This document shows, piece by piece, positions 25,698 through 35,599 of a stretch of 64,000 nt of DNA. The notes beneath the pieces are model-generated. The model was not told the DNA's origin, ran no database searches, and saw nothing but the letters and a program-made list of their open reading frames with translations. Position 1 is the stretch's first letter. Each line of letters opens with the position of its first letter. A program made the translations under genes and the position numbers. The DNA is from Nitrospira sp. (GTDB lineage: Bacteria; Nitrospirota; Nitrospiria; Nitrospirales; Nitrospiraceae), in assembly GCA_018242765.1 (NCBI GenBank), contig JAFEBH010000020.1:62001-126000 (forward strand), given 5' to 3'.

Positions 25698-26189
25698 TCA
25701 ACGAGCGGGCGACGCACGATGACCGTCGGTTGATTCCAGGTGCATACAATAGCGATTCACCAAGAGCCACTTCGCTCGGACACCTCCGATAATAATGACG
25801 GTGACAAACAACAGCAGCAACAATAATCGATAGTCAGCCTGCACCGAGCGATCGACATAGTACTGGCCGTCAGGCCCCTTCTTGAGCTTCGTGTCGGGCT
25901 GAAGAGAGTGGGGCGTGCCGCTCGGGTCGGACAGATTCAGCCATTCCGAACAAAGCCTGATCGGTTCGCTCGCCCCAGGCAACGATTGCCACGATAGCCG
26001 AAGGCACACATCGTGTTTCGCATCGAATAGATCGGGGGACTTGACCAGGTCATCCAAGTTGATGCCGCTCATTCTGAATCCGATGAAAAGCACCGCGTTG
26101 CAGCCGACGATCAGCGCAAGCGAGACCACCAAAGAAAATCGCCGGATCTTCACCGCCCGACGGCATTCATCCGTCATCGGCTGATCCAT
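25698..26189 (-). CDS. Two-helix membrane protein, unknown function
   Basis: 163 residues from ATG at 26187-26189 (GGAG 5 bases upstream). One transmembrane helix lies near residues 18-42 (FSLVVSLALIVGCNAVLFIGF) and a second near 118-135 (LLLLLLFVTVIIIGGV). A hydrophilic domain between them carries two Cys (KHDVCLRLSW, IRLCSEWLNL) that could form a disulfide. It lies between ppdK and glyS in the same orientation. Family not recognised. Confidence 0.6.
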   Translation of the reverse strand: MDQPMTDECRRAVKIRRFSLVVSLALIVGCNAVLFIGFRMSGINLDDLVKSPDLFDAKHDVCLRLSWQSLPGASEPIRLCSEWLNLSDPSGTPHSLQPDTKLKKGPDGQYYVDRSVQADYRLLLLLLFVTVIIIGGVRAKWLLVNRYCMHLESTDGHRASPAR

Positions 26190-26252
26190 GACCACTCCGT
26201 TGGGATACGCCCCTCAGTAAAGTCCGCCCGCGTATTGTCCGATGCGACCTAC

Positions 26253-28442
26253 CTACCGCCCTTGTACCACAATCTGGGAGAAGTCCGCGAATGACATGAA
26301 CAGATCATCGACTTCCTTGAGCAGGGACAACCGATTGCTGCGGACGGTCTGATCATCGGCATTGACCATCACACCGGCAAAAAACTCATCAATGGCCGGC
26401 TTGAGACGGACCAACGCCTCCAGCGCCCGATCATACTCCCCGACTTGAATGGACGCCTCGATCTGTTGATGCTCACCCCTCACAACCTGATGCAGCGCTG
26501 ACTCAGCCGGATGTTGAAACCGTGCAGCGTCCACGGGCTCTCTGGTCCATTGTTCTTTTTCGACAAGGCGGTGCGCCCGCTTAAACCCAACGATCAAGGG
26601 ATCGAAATCTGCTTTTGTGGTCACAGCTACGAGCGCTCTCATCTTCTGGACGAGATCAACGAGATCAATCATCGAACCGTGGGCCTGTTTCAATACCGAC
26701 TCGATCACGTCATCGCGTAACCCGTACACAAGTCGTACATAGTGTCGAACCCGTTCGAACAGAAAATCTTTGATTCGCTGCCGCTCCACCTGTGAGGAAT
26801 CTCTCCCCCCCTTGAACCCGTCGCCGACAACCAGGTTTGTCGCCTGATCGATCAGTTCGGCAAGATTCAGCCTCAACATCCGCTCCAGGATGATGCGCAC
26901 GATCGCCGTGGCATGCCGCCGAAGCGCGAACGGATCTTCCGATCCTGTCGGAACCAGCCCCACATGAAAGAATGCCGCGATGGAGTCCAGCCGATCCGCG
27001 AGTGAGAGCGCCTGTCCTGCCTCAGTCTCCGGCAATTCCCCTTCAATAGCCTTAGGGAGATACTGCTCCCGAATCGCCTGCGCGACTGCCGTTGATTCAC
27101 CGTCATGCCGAGCATATTCGCCGCCCATGATCCCCTGTAATTCTGGGAACTCTCCCACAATGCCGGTCAGCAGATCGGCTTTGGAAAGAGATGCCGCACG
27201 TTCGGCAATTTGTCGCAGCTGTGTCTGACCGGAAAAGCTCTGCTCAGCGATAAACCCCGCCAGTTTACTGACCCGCTCTTGTTTCTGGGCCATTGTTCCG
27301 AGTTTCTGATGGAACGTCACCCCTCCCAACTTCTTTGCCCGCTCTTCAAGGCGAACCTTTCGATCTTCATCAAAAAAGAACTTGGCATCAGCCAATCGCG
27401 CAGCCAGCACCCGTTCGTTGCCTTCACGGATCAGGGACATATCCTTGGCTCGGTTGTTTGCCACGGCAATGAAATGGGGTGCCAGCTTACCGGTCTGCTT
27501 GTGCCGTAGCGAGAAAAATCCCTGATGCTCTTTCATGGAGGTGATGAGGATCTCCTCGGGCACATCCAAGTAGGCCTCTTTGAACGACCCTATGATTGCG
27601 GTCGGTTGCTCGGTCGAGTACACGGCTTGGTCGAGTACGGTTTCGTCTTGATTCAGCTGCAAGCCGGCCTTGTGGGAAATTGCGGCGATCTGCTTCTCGA
27701 TCAATGTGCGGCGATGCTGCGGATCGACGATGACGCCCTGACGCGCCAAGGTACTATGATAGGAAGCAGCATCGCGAACCGACGCCCACTTCCCTCCTCC
27801 CATGACCCGATGCCCCTTTGTTTGGTTGGATGCAGTAATGCCAGCAGCCTTGATCGGTACGACCGAACCCCCATAGACCGCCACCACCCACCGCACCGGA
27901 CGGGCGAACCGAACACCGGTTTCATTCCACTTCATCGCCTTGGGAAACGAGAGGGTTGCCACCAGTTGCGGCAGTATCTCGATCAATAGAGCGGCCGTGG
28001 GGCGGCCTGCTTCATGTTTCACTGCAAACAAATACTCGCCTTTGGACGTTTGTCTCACTTCGAGATCCTGAACCGCAACACCCTGACCTGCGGCAAACCC
28101 AACAGCCGCTTTGGTTGGTTGGCCGGTTTGGTCGAATGCAACGGACTTGGATGGCCCCATCGCTTCTTTGGTCACGGACGTCTGTCTCGCCGCCAAGCCA
28201 TCGACCACGACCGTCAGGCGACGTGGCGTACCTACCGTACGGACCGACTGAAGGGTCAGTCGTTGACCGGAAAACAGTCGCTCAGCGGATTCCTTGAGTG
28301 CGACGAGTGCAGGAACGATGAACTGGTACGGCAACTCTTCCACGCCGATTTCCAGCAGCAGCTCCGCCACGGAAGGTCCTGACACCTGTTTGCCTTTTTT
28401 CGGGGCGGCACTCCGTCGTGCGATTTTCTTCCGAGTCCCCAT
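26253..28442 (-). CDS. glyS: Glycyl-tRNA synthetase beta subunit
   Basis: 729 residues. This is the beta chain of the bacterial alpha2-beta2 GlyRS, required for tRNA binding and aminoacylation. Family landmarks are LLLEIGVEELPYQFI near the start, RPVRWVVAVYG, EPTAIIGSFKEAYLDVPEEIL, HQGFFSLRH, and the HD-like segment ending in ELQGIMGGEYARHDGE. A short Lys/Arg-rich leader precedes the usual start. It begins 6 bases after glyQ. Confidence 0.95.
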   Translation of the reverse strand: MGTRKKIARRSAAPKKGKQVSGPSVAELLLEIGVEELPYQFIVPALVALKESAERLFSGQRLTLQSVRTVGTPRRLTVVVDGLAARQTSVTKEAMGPSKSVAFDQTGQPTKAAVGFAAGQGVAVQDLEVRQTSKGEYLFAVKHEAGRPTAALLIEILPQLVATLSFPKAMKWNETGVRFARPVRWVVAVYGGSVVPIKAAGITASNQTKGHRVMGGGKWASVRDAASYHSTLARQGVIVDPQHRRTLIEKQIAAISHKAGLQLNQDETVLDQAVYSTEQPTAIIGSFKEAYLDVPEEILITSMKEHQGFFSLRHKQTGKLAPHFIAVANNRAKDMSLIREGNERVLAARLADAKFFFDEDRKVRLEERAKKLGGVTFHQKLGTMAQKQERVSKLAGFIAEQSFSGQTQLRQIAERAASLSKADLLTGIVGEFPELQGIMGGEYARHDGESTAVAQAIREQYLPKAIEGELPETEAGQALSLADRLDSIAAFFHVGLVPTGSEDPFALRRHATAIVRIILERMLRLNLAELIDQATNLVVGDGFKGGRDSSQVERQRIKDFLFERVRHYVRLVYGLRDDVIESVLKQAHGSMIDLVDLVQKMRALVAVTTKADFDPLIVGFKRAHRLVEKEQWTREPVDAARFQHPAESALHQVVRGEHQQIEASIQVGEYDRALEALVRLKPAIDEFFAGVMVNADDQTVRSNRLSLLKEVDDLFMSFADFSQIVVQGR

Positions 28443-28448
28443 AGCGGG

Positions 28449-29384
28449 TTATCGCCGTCCTGCTCTGGCCTTCGAATGGGCCTTGCCGGACCTCGCGACA
28501 TTCTCCTCACGGTTCAACAGCGGATGGCCCATCGCAGCCCGTTCCTCGATATAGCGTTCAGCGCACTGCCTGGCCAAGGCCCGTACTCTGGCGATGTACC
28601 CTGTCCGCTCCGCGACACTGATGGCCCCCCGCGCATCCAAGAGATTGAACGCATGGGACGACTTGATGCAGTAATCATAGGCGGGCAGCGTCAGTCGCTT
28701 GTCGGTCTGGGCCAACAGTCGCTTGCATTCCGCTTCATACGACTGAAACAGCTGCATCAGCATCGGCACATCGCCCTCTTCAAAGTTGTATCGCGATCCC
28801 TGCACCTCGGTTTCATGGTGAATATCGCCATACCTGATCGAGTCCGTCCAAGCCAGATCAAACACATTGTTCACTTGCTGCAAATACATGGCGATCCGCT
28901 CGGTCCCATACGTAATTTCTCCGGTGATAGGACTCAACTCAATCCCGCCGATTTCCTGAAAGTAGGTGAATTGGGTGATCTCCATCCCGTCCAAACGCAC
29001 TTCCCAGCCTAAGCCCCAAGCCCCTAAGGTCGGCGACTCCCAATCATCCTGCATGAAACGGATGTCGTGTTGCTTGGGGTTGATTCCCAGTCGGGCCAGG
29101 CTCTCCAGATAAAGCTCCTGGATATTGTCGGGAGCCGGTTTCAGGACGACCTGATACTGATAATAATGCTGCATGCGATTGGGGTTTTCCCCGTAGCGGC
29201 CGTCCGTCGGACGACGACAGGGCTGCGCATAGGCAGCGCGCCAGGGCTCCGGACCAAGTGAGCGGAGAAATGTGGCAGGATGAAACGTCCCGGCGCCCAT
29301 CTCTATATCGTACGGTTGGTGAATGACACAACCCTGATCGGCCCAGAAGCGATGGAGGGTAAGGATCAGTTCTTGGAACGTCAC
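28449..29384 (-). CDS. glyQ: Glycyl-tRNA synthetase alpha subunit
   Basis: The alpha chain of the tetrameric GlyRS activates glycine. I choose the GTG at 29382-29384, giving 311 residues starting [19 protein letters not shown], because family members begin M-x-F-Q-[DE]-[IL]-I. A TTG at 29444 would add 20 unrelated residues and has no ribosome site. Landmarks are [28 protein letters not shown] and the [16 protein letters not shown] segment. The C-terminal tail carries a small basic extension after [11 protein letters not shown]. Confidence 0.93.
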   Translation of the reverse strand: MTFQELILTLHRFWADQGCVIHQPYDIEMGAGTFHPATFLRSLGPEPWRAAYAQPCRRPTDGRYGENPNRMQHYYQYQVVLKPAPDNIQELYLESLARLGINPKQHDIRFMQDDWESPTLGAWGLGWEVRLDGMEITQFTYFQEIGGIELSPITGEITYGTERIAMYLQQVNNVFDLAWTDSIRYGDIHHETEVQGSRYNFEEGDVPMLMQLFQSYEAECKRLLAQTDKRLTLPAYDYCIKSSHAFNLLDARGAISVAERTGYIARVRALARQCAERYIEERAAMGHPLLNREENVARSGKAHSKARAGRR

Positions 29385-29590
29385 TGAATCTACAGCCTGG
29401 CCAGGGGAGATGATCTGATACTTGCCTGTGAGACAGGACGTCAAGCTAGCAAGAACGCTTTTGCCCTGTCAAGGAACAAGCCGGTTCCGATCGACGATCT
29501 GGCGTCCGAGCCGACATTGCACATCAACACAAGACCCTGCACCGTTCCCTTGAGATTTTTGAGATTGACGTGAGTAAGAGGTTTCTCCTA

Positions 29591-29632
29591 TTGTACAAAT
29601 TGTTGACAAACTTACTCTTAATTTAAGTTGAT
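29591..29632 (+). promoter_or_regulatory. AT-rich promoter/operator candidate upstream of the Rrf2 gene
   Basis: The 42 bases before the ATG are unusually AT-rich for the window and contain a perfect palindrome TTGTACAA (29591-29598), a consensus -35-like TTGACA (29603-29608) and a near-palindrome around CTTAATTTAAG (29617-29627). Rrf2 regulators commonly bind such sites in their own promoters. No ribosome site precedes the ATG, so the transcript may have a very short leader. This is pattern-based only. Confidence 0.35.
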
Positions 29633-30067
29633 ATGAAACTCTCCAAGAAAAGCGAATATGGTCTCCGAGCGTTGCTCGAGCTCGCGACGACTTATGGGAA
29701 GGCCATGCTCCAACGCCAGGAGATTGCAGCCCGCCAACATATTCCCATCGAATTCTTGGAACAGATTCTTCTCATGCTCAAACGTGCCGGACTGGTTTCA
29801 AGCCGCCGCGGGATGAAAGGCGGATATGCGCTCATCAAGCAACCCAAAGACATCACCCTGGGTCAAGTCATCCGGATCCTCGACGGCCCGCTCGCACCGA
29901 TCAGCTGTGTCAGTAAAACGGCATACCAGAAATGCAACGAGTGTCCCTACGCGAACACCCCTCGCTGTCCTGTGCAGGAAGCCATGGGCACCGTCCGTGA
30001 TGCCATCGCCGGGATACTCGATCACTATTCGCTGGCCGACTTTGCCGCAGGCGATCGGAGAGGGTAA
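29633..30067 (+). CDS. Rrf2-family transcriptional regulator with four clustered cysteines
   Basis: 144 residues. A winged-helix N-terminus (MKLSKKSEYGLRALLELA..., IPIEFLEQILLMLKRAGLV, SSRRGMKGGYAL) is followed by a cysteine cluster C92, C101, C104 and C112 (SCVSKTAYQKCNECPYANTP). Many Rrf2 proteins bind an Fe-S cluster through such cysteines; IscR uses three Cys and a His with different spacing. The gene starts 6 bases before a TauE/SafE permease, so it probably controls sulfur-compound export or a related stress response. The sensed signal is not known. Confidence 0.85.
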   Translation: MKLSKKSEYGLRALLELATTYGKAMLQRQEIAARQHIPIEFLEQILLMLKRAGLVSSRRGMKGGYALIKQPKDITLGQVIRILDGPLAPISCVSKTAYQKCNECPYANTPRCPVQEAMGTVRDAIAGILDHYSLADFAAGDRRG

Positions 30068-30073
30068 GCACTC

Positions 30074-30922
30074 ATGGATACGGTCGTTCTGGTTTTGATT
30101 ACGTTTGTCGCCGCCACGGTTAATGGTGCACTCGGATATGGCTTCTCCTCCATTACGGTTCCTATTGCCCTGGTGTTTTACACCAATCGAATCCTCAACC
30201 CCGCCCTTGTCCTGGTTGAATTGGTCATCAATGCCTATGTGCTGTTCGTAAACCGGAAGAGTATTCCCAACGTCTTCTGGCGCGTCGCCCCAATTCTTGG
30301 TGGCCTGGCAGTGGGAGTCGGCATCGGGAGCTATCTCCTCTTTTTGGTACAACCGGCTTGGATCAAATTCGTCACCTATTTTTTCCTGTTGCCCTTGATT
30401 CTCCTCCAAGCCGCAGGCATTCGGAAGCCTATCCGCGCGGAAAAAGCCATTGCCGTCCCATTCGGACTTGGACTGGGCACCCTGTATTCCGTCACGACAA
30501 TTTCCGGCCCGCCGTTAGCGCTCCTCTTCAACAATCAAGGGTACCCCAAACAAGACTTCCGCGCCGCTCTGGGAATCATTCGTTTAGCGGAGTCGTCGCT
30601 GACAGCCATTGCCTACGGTTTTATCGGCTTCTATAGTGCAGGCAGTCTGGAAATTATCCCTTACATTATTCCGAGCATTATCATCGGGATCCCTCTTGGA
30701 ACCTATATCATTCACCTGATGGACCCGGAAACTTTTCGACGTATTTGCATGGCATTCGACGGCCTGGTGGTGGGATTCGGACTCTCCCGCGTCTTGGGGG
30801 AACTCGATCTGGCCTCGCCGATGACCACGTACGGCATCTTGTCCATTGTAATCTTGATCAATGGGTACCTGCTCTTTCGATTTTTCAGAGATCGTGGTGA
30901 TCCCACCTCCGCTCCGTCCTAG
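30074..30922 (+). CDS. TauE/SafE-family sulfite/sulfonate exporter-type permease
   Basis: 282 residues with about eight transmembrane helices. The characteristic start VNGALGYGFSSITVPIAL and the repeat-half segment TLYSVTTISGPPLALLFNNQG match the TauE/SafE (DUF81) family, which moves sulfite, sulfoacetate or other organosulfur anions. It is 6 bases after the Rrf2 gene and forms its operon. The substrate is inferred from the family only. Confidence 0.8.
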   Translation: MDTVVLVLITFVAATVNGALGYGFSSITVPIALVFYTNRILNPALVLVELVINAYVLFVNRKSIPNVFWRVAPILGGLAVGVGIGSYLLFLVQPAWIKFVTYFFLLPLILLQAAGIRKPIRAEKAIAVPFGLGLGTLYSVTTISGPPLALLFNNQGYPKQDFRAALGIIRLAESSLTAIAYGFIGFYSAGSLEIIPYIIPSIIIGIPLGTYIIHLMDPETFRRICMAFDGLVVGFGLSRVLGELDLASPMTTYGILSIVILINGYLLFRFFRDRGDPTSAPS

Positions 30923-31093
30923 TTCTTCTGACCTATCACCCCTCACAGCTCCTCTCAAGGGACATGCCCAGTTCACTTCATTGACCTCTCTCAGGCAATT
31001 TGCTAACGTCACGCTATTTTTGTAGTTTCCGAAAAGAGGGCAGTACACGGCTTACGCAGTTTGACATCTATCTCTATCTGAAAGGATTCCGCT

Positions 31094-32959
31094 ATGGCCG
31101 GTTCAGTGGCTTCGTCCGAACTCCTCACCGCCTTACACAACAAAGCAACCCAACTCAGGATCGACAGTGTGCGAGCCACGAGCGAAGCGGGCAGCGGGCA
31201 TCCTTCGAGTTGTGCTTCGGCGGCGGATCTCGTCGCCGCCTTGTTTTTCTCCGTCATGCGATACGACCCGCACAATCCGAAAGCCCGCAATAGTGACCGC
31301 TTTATCCTTTCAAAAGGGCATGCCGCTCCGCTCTTATACGCAGCCTGGGCCGAAGCCGGGCTCTTTCCGACCAGCGATCTATTGAAATTGCGTACGCTGG
31401 CGTCCGACTTGGAAGGACACCCGACTCCCCGCTTGCCATTCGTCGATATGGCTACCGGTTCGCTGGGACAGGGACTTTCTGTCGGAATTGGGATCGCACT
31501 GAATGCAAAGTTCGTCGATACACTAGACTATCGTACCTATGTACTGATGGGAGACGGTGAATCAGTTGAGGGATCGGTTTGGGAAGCCGCCGAAGTCGGA
31601 CGCCACTACGCGTTAGACAATCTGTGCGCCATCGTGGATATCAATCGATTGGGTCAGAGCGACCCCACCATGCTGCAGCACGACATGGAGGCCTATCGTT
31701 CCCGATGGACCGGATTTGGGTGGCATGCGATCGTCATCGACGGCCATGACATTGAAGCCATTCTCAAGGCATTCTATGAAGCCGCACACACAAAAGGACG
31801 ACCAACTGTCTTGTTGGCCAAAACGTACAAAGGCAAGGGTATTTCCTTCATCGAGAATAAAGCAGACTGGCATGGGAAACCACTGAAGAAAGGTGAGGAA
31901 TTGCAGAAGGCCATCGACGAACTGACTCAACAGTTACGTCCGAACAGTACGGCAATCCAGATCTCCAAACCATCGGCTCCAGCCAGCCCTTCGCTGTCCA
32001 GCGAAACCATGCCGGCAGCTCCATACAAAATCGGTGACTCCGTTGCGACACGCGAAGCGTTCGGAGCGGCATTGGAAGCCCTGGGGGCTGTGCATCCCCT
32101 CACCGTCGCGCTGGATGCCGACGTCAAAAATTCGACATATACCGACAAATTTGGGAAGAAGTTTCCCAATCGATTCTTCGAAAATTTCATCGCAGAACAA
32201 AATATGGTGGGAGCTGCCGCTGGTTTGGCTGCCTGCGGGAAAATTCCGTTTGCTGCGACGTTCGCCTGCTTCTTGAGCCGGGCCTACGATTTTATCCGCA
32301 TGGCGGCCGTCAGTGGCTCAAACATTAAGCTGGTAGGAACCCACGTCGGCGTCAGCATCGGCGAGGATGGCCCCTCACAAATGGGGCTGGAAGATATCGC
32401 CATGATGGCGGCACAGCCCAATGTGACCGTGCTCTATCCTTCCGATGGAAATTCGACCTATCACCTCGTCACGGCTGCGGCCCAACATAAGGGAATGGTC
32501 TATGTCCGAGCAAGCAGACCGAAGAACCCGGTGATTTACGGAGCAGACGAGCGTTTCCATATCGGCGGAAGTAAAGTCCTCCGGCAAAGCGCAGCGGATG
32601 TGCTCACCATCGTGGCGGCCGGCGTGACACTGTTTGAAGCCTTGAAGGCCTATGACCAACTCAAAGCAGCCGGCATCGCCGTCCGTGTCATCGATCTCTA
32701 CAGCATCGCCCCGATCGATAGAACAGCCTTGCTGGAGAGTGGACAAGCGACCCGGCGCCGGATCCTCACGGTGGAGGATCACTATGCCCATGGAGGGCTG
32801 GGCGATGCCGTCCTCAGTGCCGTGAGTACCGAAGGGATGTCCATCCATAAACTCGCCGTTCGCGAAATTCCACACAGTGGGAAACCGGATGAACTCATCG
32901 ACCATTACGGGATCGGCGTGCGATCCATCGTGGAGGCCGTAAAGGCCATCGTCAAATAA
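31094..32959 (+). CDS. tkt: Transketolase (single-chain, animal-type length)
   Basis: 621 residues in one chain, close to the 620-residue metazoan-type enzymes rather than the 660-residue E. coli type. GAAAGGA lies 7 bases before the ATG. ThDP and Mg sites are seen in GSGHPSSCASAADLVA, TGSLGQGLSVGIGIAL and MGDGESVEGSVWEAA; the pyrimidine domain has FFENFIAEQNMVGAAAGLA. It links the pentose phosphate pathway or carbon fixation pools by moving two-carbon units. The linker around residues 285-315 is Ser/Pro/Ala-rich. Confidence 0.92.
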   Translation: MAGSVASSELLTALHNKATQLRIDSVRATSEAGSGHPSSCASAADLVAALFFSVMRYDPHNPKARNSDRFILSKGHAAPLLYAAWAEAGLFPTSDLLKLRTLASDLEGHPTPRLPFVDMATGSLGQGLSVGIGIALNAKFVDTLDYRTYVLMGDGESVEGSVWEAAEVGRHYALDNLCAIVDINRLGQSDPTMLQHDMEAYRSRWTGFGWHAIVIDGHDIEAILKAFYEAAHTKGRPTVLLAKTYKGKGISFIENKADWHGKPLKKGEELQKAIDELTQQLRPNSTAIQISKPSAPASPSLSSETMPAAPYKIGDSVATREAFGAALEALGAVHPLTVALDADVKNSTYTDKFGKKFPNRFFENFIAEQNMVGAAAGLAACGKIPFAATFACFLSRAYDFIRMAAVSGSNIKLVGTHVGVSIGEDGPSQMGLEDIAMMAAQPNVTVLYPSDGNSTYHLVTAAAQHKGMVYVRASRPKNPVIYGADERFHIGGSKVLRQSAADVLTIVAAGVTLFEALKAYDQLKAAGIAVRVIDLYSIAPIDRTALLESGQATRRRILTVEDHYAHGGLGDAVLSAVSTEGMSIHKLAVREIPHSGKPDELIDHYGIGVRSIVEAVKAIVK

Positions 32960-33245
32960 TATTGAACTTCAGATCATGCGCCAGGGTCCCTTCACCTCAT
33001 TGCTGTCCAACATCATGGCTTATCCGATCCTTCGGAAGCACAAGAGGCCTCTAGGGCACGGTTCAACACGATTGTACGATACCCAATTATTCGGCTACGA
33101 AGGCACCCCCGCCGTATGACGTTTTCACATTTTCCTAAAAAAACTGTGCTATAGTTTATGCCGATTGGATCAATACGTTGAACATGTCGCTCGACGTCAA
33201 CACAGAAGACAGGCAGGTCATCTTACAACTCAATAGGAGGGACGA

Positions 33246-33707
33246 ATGACGAGAAGGATTATCAGTGTCTCAGTATTGGCAATGGGATGTGCCCTGATAC
33301 TTTCAGGCGGTGTGGCCTCAGCCGAAGATCTCTCGCCCATCGCTCCGGTCCCTGCGGACTATGCGGGCAAACACATGCCTGCGGGTGGATGGACCGATCC
33401 GAAAGCCATCGAAGAAGGTGGAAAGATTTATCGCGGCGAGTTCAATACCGACATCAACTGCGCCAGCTGCCATGGTAAGGACGGCAAGCCGGTCAAGAAA
33501 GGTGCACGGGACCTCCGCGACCCGAAGAATACGACGCGGTACTCAGACAGCTATTGGTACTGGCGTGTATCGGAAGGGATCCCCAAGACGAAAATGAAAG
33601 CCTGGAAGGGACTCCTGTCGGAACAGCAAATTTGGCAGGTTATCGCCTATCAGCACATGTTCTCGCACGACGGGAAGCCGTCCGACCATTCGGATTACAA
33701 GCCGTAA
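33246..33707 (+). CDS. Periplasmic class I monohaem cytochrome c
   Basis: 153 residues with a signal peptide (cleavage near ASAED, residue 27). The haem motif is C72-A-S-C75-H76 and a likely axial Met is M117 in IPKTKMKAWKG, both in standard class I order. AGGAGGG lies 6 bases before the ATG. A TATAGT box at 33150-33155 in an AT-rich stretch is a possible -10, but the -35 is unclear. Followed by a strong stem-loop at 33738. Electron-carrier role is family-level; partner complexes are not in the window. Confidence 0.9.
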   Translation: MTRRIISVSVLAMGCALILSGGVASAEDLSPIAPVPADYAGKHMPAGGWTDPKAIEEGGKIYRGEFNTDINCASCHGKDGKPVKKGARDLRDPKNTTRYSDSYWYWRVSEGIPKTKMKAWKGLLSEQQIWQVIAYQHMFSHDGKPSDHSDYKP

Positions 33708-33737
33708 TTAGTCAGGCTTTGATTCAATAGAAAAGAG

Positions 33738-33765
33738 GGGGAGAAGCGGTGACCCGCTTCTCCCC
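33738..33765 (+). terminator. Strong stem-loop terminator after the cytochrome c gene
   Basis: GGGGAGAAGCGG (33738-33749) and CCGCTTCTCCCC (33754-33765) form a perfect 12-bp stem with a TGAC loop, 31 bases after the stop. It is followed by TTCTCATATTT, a weak T-rich tail. It could also serve the opposite-strand cupin gene, which ends at 33805. Confidence 0.75.
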
Positions 33766-33804
33766 TTCTCATATTTCAGGACACGCAATACTCCACCCAA
33801 TCCG

Positions 33805-34128
33805 TCAGGCCTGGTTCGGAGCCACGAATACCAGCACTTTGAGCCGCTGGGTCGTGTGGTTCTTCACGCCGTGCTCTTCTCCAGCAGGGGCAAGCGTACC
33901 TTGCCCAGCCTCAAGCATGCGGCGTTCTGAGCCAACCTGAAATGTTCCCTGCCCTTCCAGAACAATGTAGACCTTGTCCTGATGGCCATGGACATGGCCT
34001 TTTTGCTCCTGACCTGCCTCGAAGCAGTAGATATCGCAGAACAAACGCTCGGTTTGAAACAGATTGTTCTTCTTCATTTTGTCGCTGGCAAACTGTTGAC
34101 AGTCCGCCAGCGTGATGACCTTCATCAT
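33805..34128 (-). CDS. Small cupin-domain protein
   Basis: 107 residues from ATGATG at 34123-34128 with GGAG 6 bases upstream. A single cupin barrel carries the first motif G-H-V-H-G-H ... E (KGHVHGHQDKVYIVLEGQG), followed by the second motif region PAGEEHGVKNH. Such small cupins bind a metal and act in sugar, oxidation or binding roles that the sequence does not specify. It is convergent with cytochrome c. Confidence 0.75.
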   Translation of the reverse strand: MMKVITLADCQQFASDKMKKNNLFQTERLFCDIYCFEAGQEQKGHVHGHQDKVYIVLEGQGTFQVGSERRMLEAGQGTLAPAGEEHGVKNHTTQRLKVLVFVAPNQA

Positions 34129-34169
34129 GGGCACTCCATTCACGTCACGTGCATCAATGAAATTGAATG

Positions 34170-34604
34170 TTAGGGCATACGCGATAACAGCTTCTGATAA
34201 GACTGTTTGAGCTCCTGCAACGCGCTGTTCATCCCACCCTGCACATCCTGCCACTTCTTATCAGTGGCCTGTTTCAGCTCATCGAGCTTTTCTCTTACTC
34301 CGTCTTTCTTTTTTTCTAATTCGTTGAGCGACTTCTGCAACTCCGCGCGCGTCGCTTCAGACGATTTTGTCACCTTCCCCCGCAATTCGGTGATTTGCCG
34401 TTGGAGCGCCGCCAACTCTTCTTGCGCCTTCCGCTCAATCGCCTCCTTCTGCTGGACGGTATACTCCTTGGTCGCCTCGAGCGTCTCACGGGCCTCCTTA
34501 ACGATCTTGTCCGTCCCAGTCGTCGACTCAGCTCCAACATTCTGACAGACCATCAAACCGGCTATCGGCACCCAAAACACAGCTCTCCACCATGGACATC
34601 GCAT
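34170..34604 (-). CDS. Secreted coiled-coil protein, unknown function
   Basis: 144 residues from ATG with AGGAGG 9 bases upstream. A signal peptide ends near NVGAEST. Nearly all the rest is a charged heptad-like helix (VQQKEAIERKAQEELAALQ, LQKSLNELEKKKDGVREKL, KKWQDVQGGMNSALQEL), probably a periplasmic coiled coil. Not recognised as a named family. Confidence 0.65.
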   Translation of the reverse strand: MRCPWWRAVFWVPIAGLMVCQNVGAESTTGTDKIVKEARETLEATKEYTVQQKEAIERKAQEELAALQRQITELRGKVTKSSEATRAELQKSLNELEKKKDGVREKLDELKQATDKKWQDVQGGMNSALQELKQSYQKLLSRMP

Positions 34605-34735
34605 CGCCGCTGCCTCCTACAAAGAGGTCAGTATAATCAGGACTCAAAGCAAAGTCACGACTGCTAAACTTTCTAAGGTAAGCAACCGACAAAGCACTGT
34701 CGTAAACAGCAGGATCACAACCTGGGAGCCTCTCC

Positions 34736-35599
34736 ATGCCATCTGAAGCACAGCCGGCTGGGACTCAACTCGAACAGCTTGAACAGGCTCTCGCACAGAA
34801 TATTACGACCGGCAATGTCGAACTTCCACTCCTACCACAAGCCGCCAGCCGCGTCATGGCGCTCGCATCGGACCCCAATGCCGATGCGGCAAAACTCTCA
34901 TCGCTGATTCATCAGGATCAGGCCCTTGCCGCACACGTCTTACGAATTGCCAATTCTCCGGCCTATATGTCCCGTAGCCCTGTGGTCTCACTCCAACATG
35001 CGGTCGCTATGCTCGGCATGACCTTGTTGTCTGAGATCGCGTTTACCGCCTCCCTGAAAACTGGGGCTTTCAAGGTTCCTGGGTTTGAAGACGACGTCAA
35101 ACGACTCTGGCGGCACTCGCTTGCCAGCGGCGCATACGCCAAAGAAGTAGCCCGCATGCGTCGTGTGAACGTCGAAAGCGCGTACTTATGTGGTCTCCTC
35201 CATGCCATCGGAAAACCGGTCATCTTGCGTACGGTCACCATGCTGGCGCAGGAACGCCGCCTTCCACTCGATAAACCTCTACTCTACAGCTGGGTGGATG
35301 GCTATCATACTCAAGTCGGCCTCCTCATCGCAGACAAATGGGGCCTTCCCAAGCAAGTCGCAGCCGCCATTCAATACTATGCAGACTACGACCATGCCAC
35401 GGCCTTCCGTCAGGAGTGCTTACTCACCTGTGTCGCCGATCGGTTGGCCAGCCACCTTCTCAGTCCGGACGAGATGCCGGAGGAGACACTTCGTGACCAT
35501 CCCGTGTTTGCCGAACTCAACCTATACCCCCAAGACATTGACCAGCTCATGAAGATGAATGACCATGTGCTGACCATTGTGAATACGATGAACCTATGA
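34736..35599 (+). CDS. HDOD-domain protein
   Basis: 287 residues dominated by an HDOD domain (about 28-225): LPLLPQAASRVMALASDPNA, SSLIHQDQALAAHVLRIAN, SLQHAVAMLGMTLLSEIAF, and CGLLHAIGKPVIL. HDOD proteins are signalling modules that usually lack the HD metal site, often in chemotaxis or two-component networks. The stop overlaps the transhydrogenase start by 4 bases. Function here is unassigned. Confidence 0.85.
   Translation: MPSEAQPAGTQLEQLEQALAQNITTGNVELPLLPQAASRVMALASDPNADAAKLSSLIHQDQALAAHVLRIANSPAYMSRSPVVSLQHAVAMLGMTLLSEIAFTASLKTGAFKVPGFEDDVKRLWRHSLASGAYAKEVARMRRVNVESAYLCGLLHAIGKPVILRTVTMLAQERRLPLDKPLLYSWVDGYHTQVGLLIADKWGLPKQVAAAIQYYADYDHATAFRQECLLTCVADRLASHLLSPDEMPEETLRDHPVFAELNLYPQDIDQLMKMNDHVLTIVNTMNL

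Noticed and set aside
29385..29444. TTG start for glyQ adding 20 residues
   Set aside because: No ribosome site, and the added residues do not match the family, which starts at the M-x-F-Q position encoded by GTG at 29382-29384.
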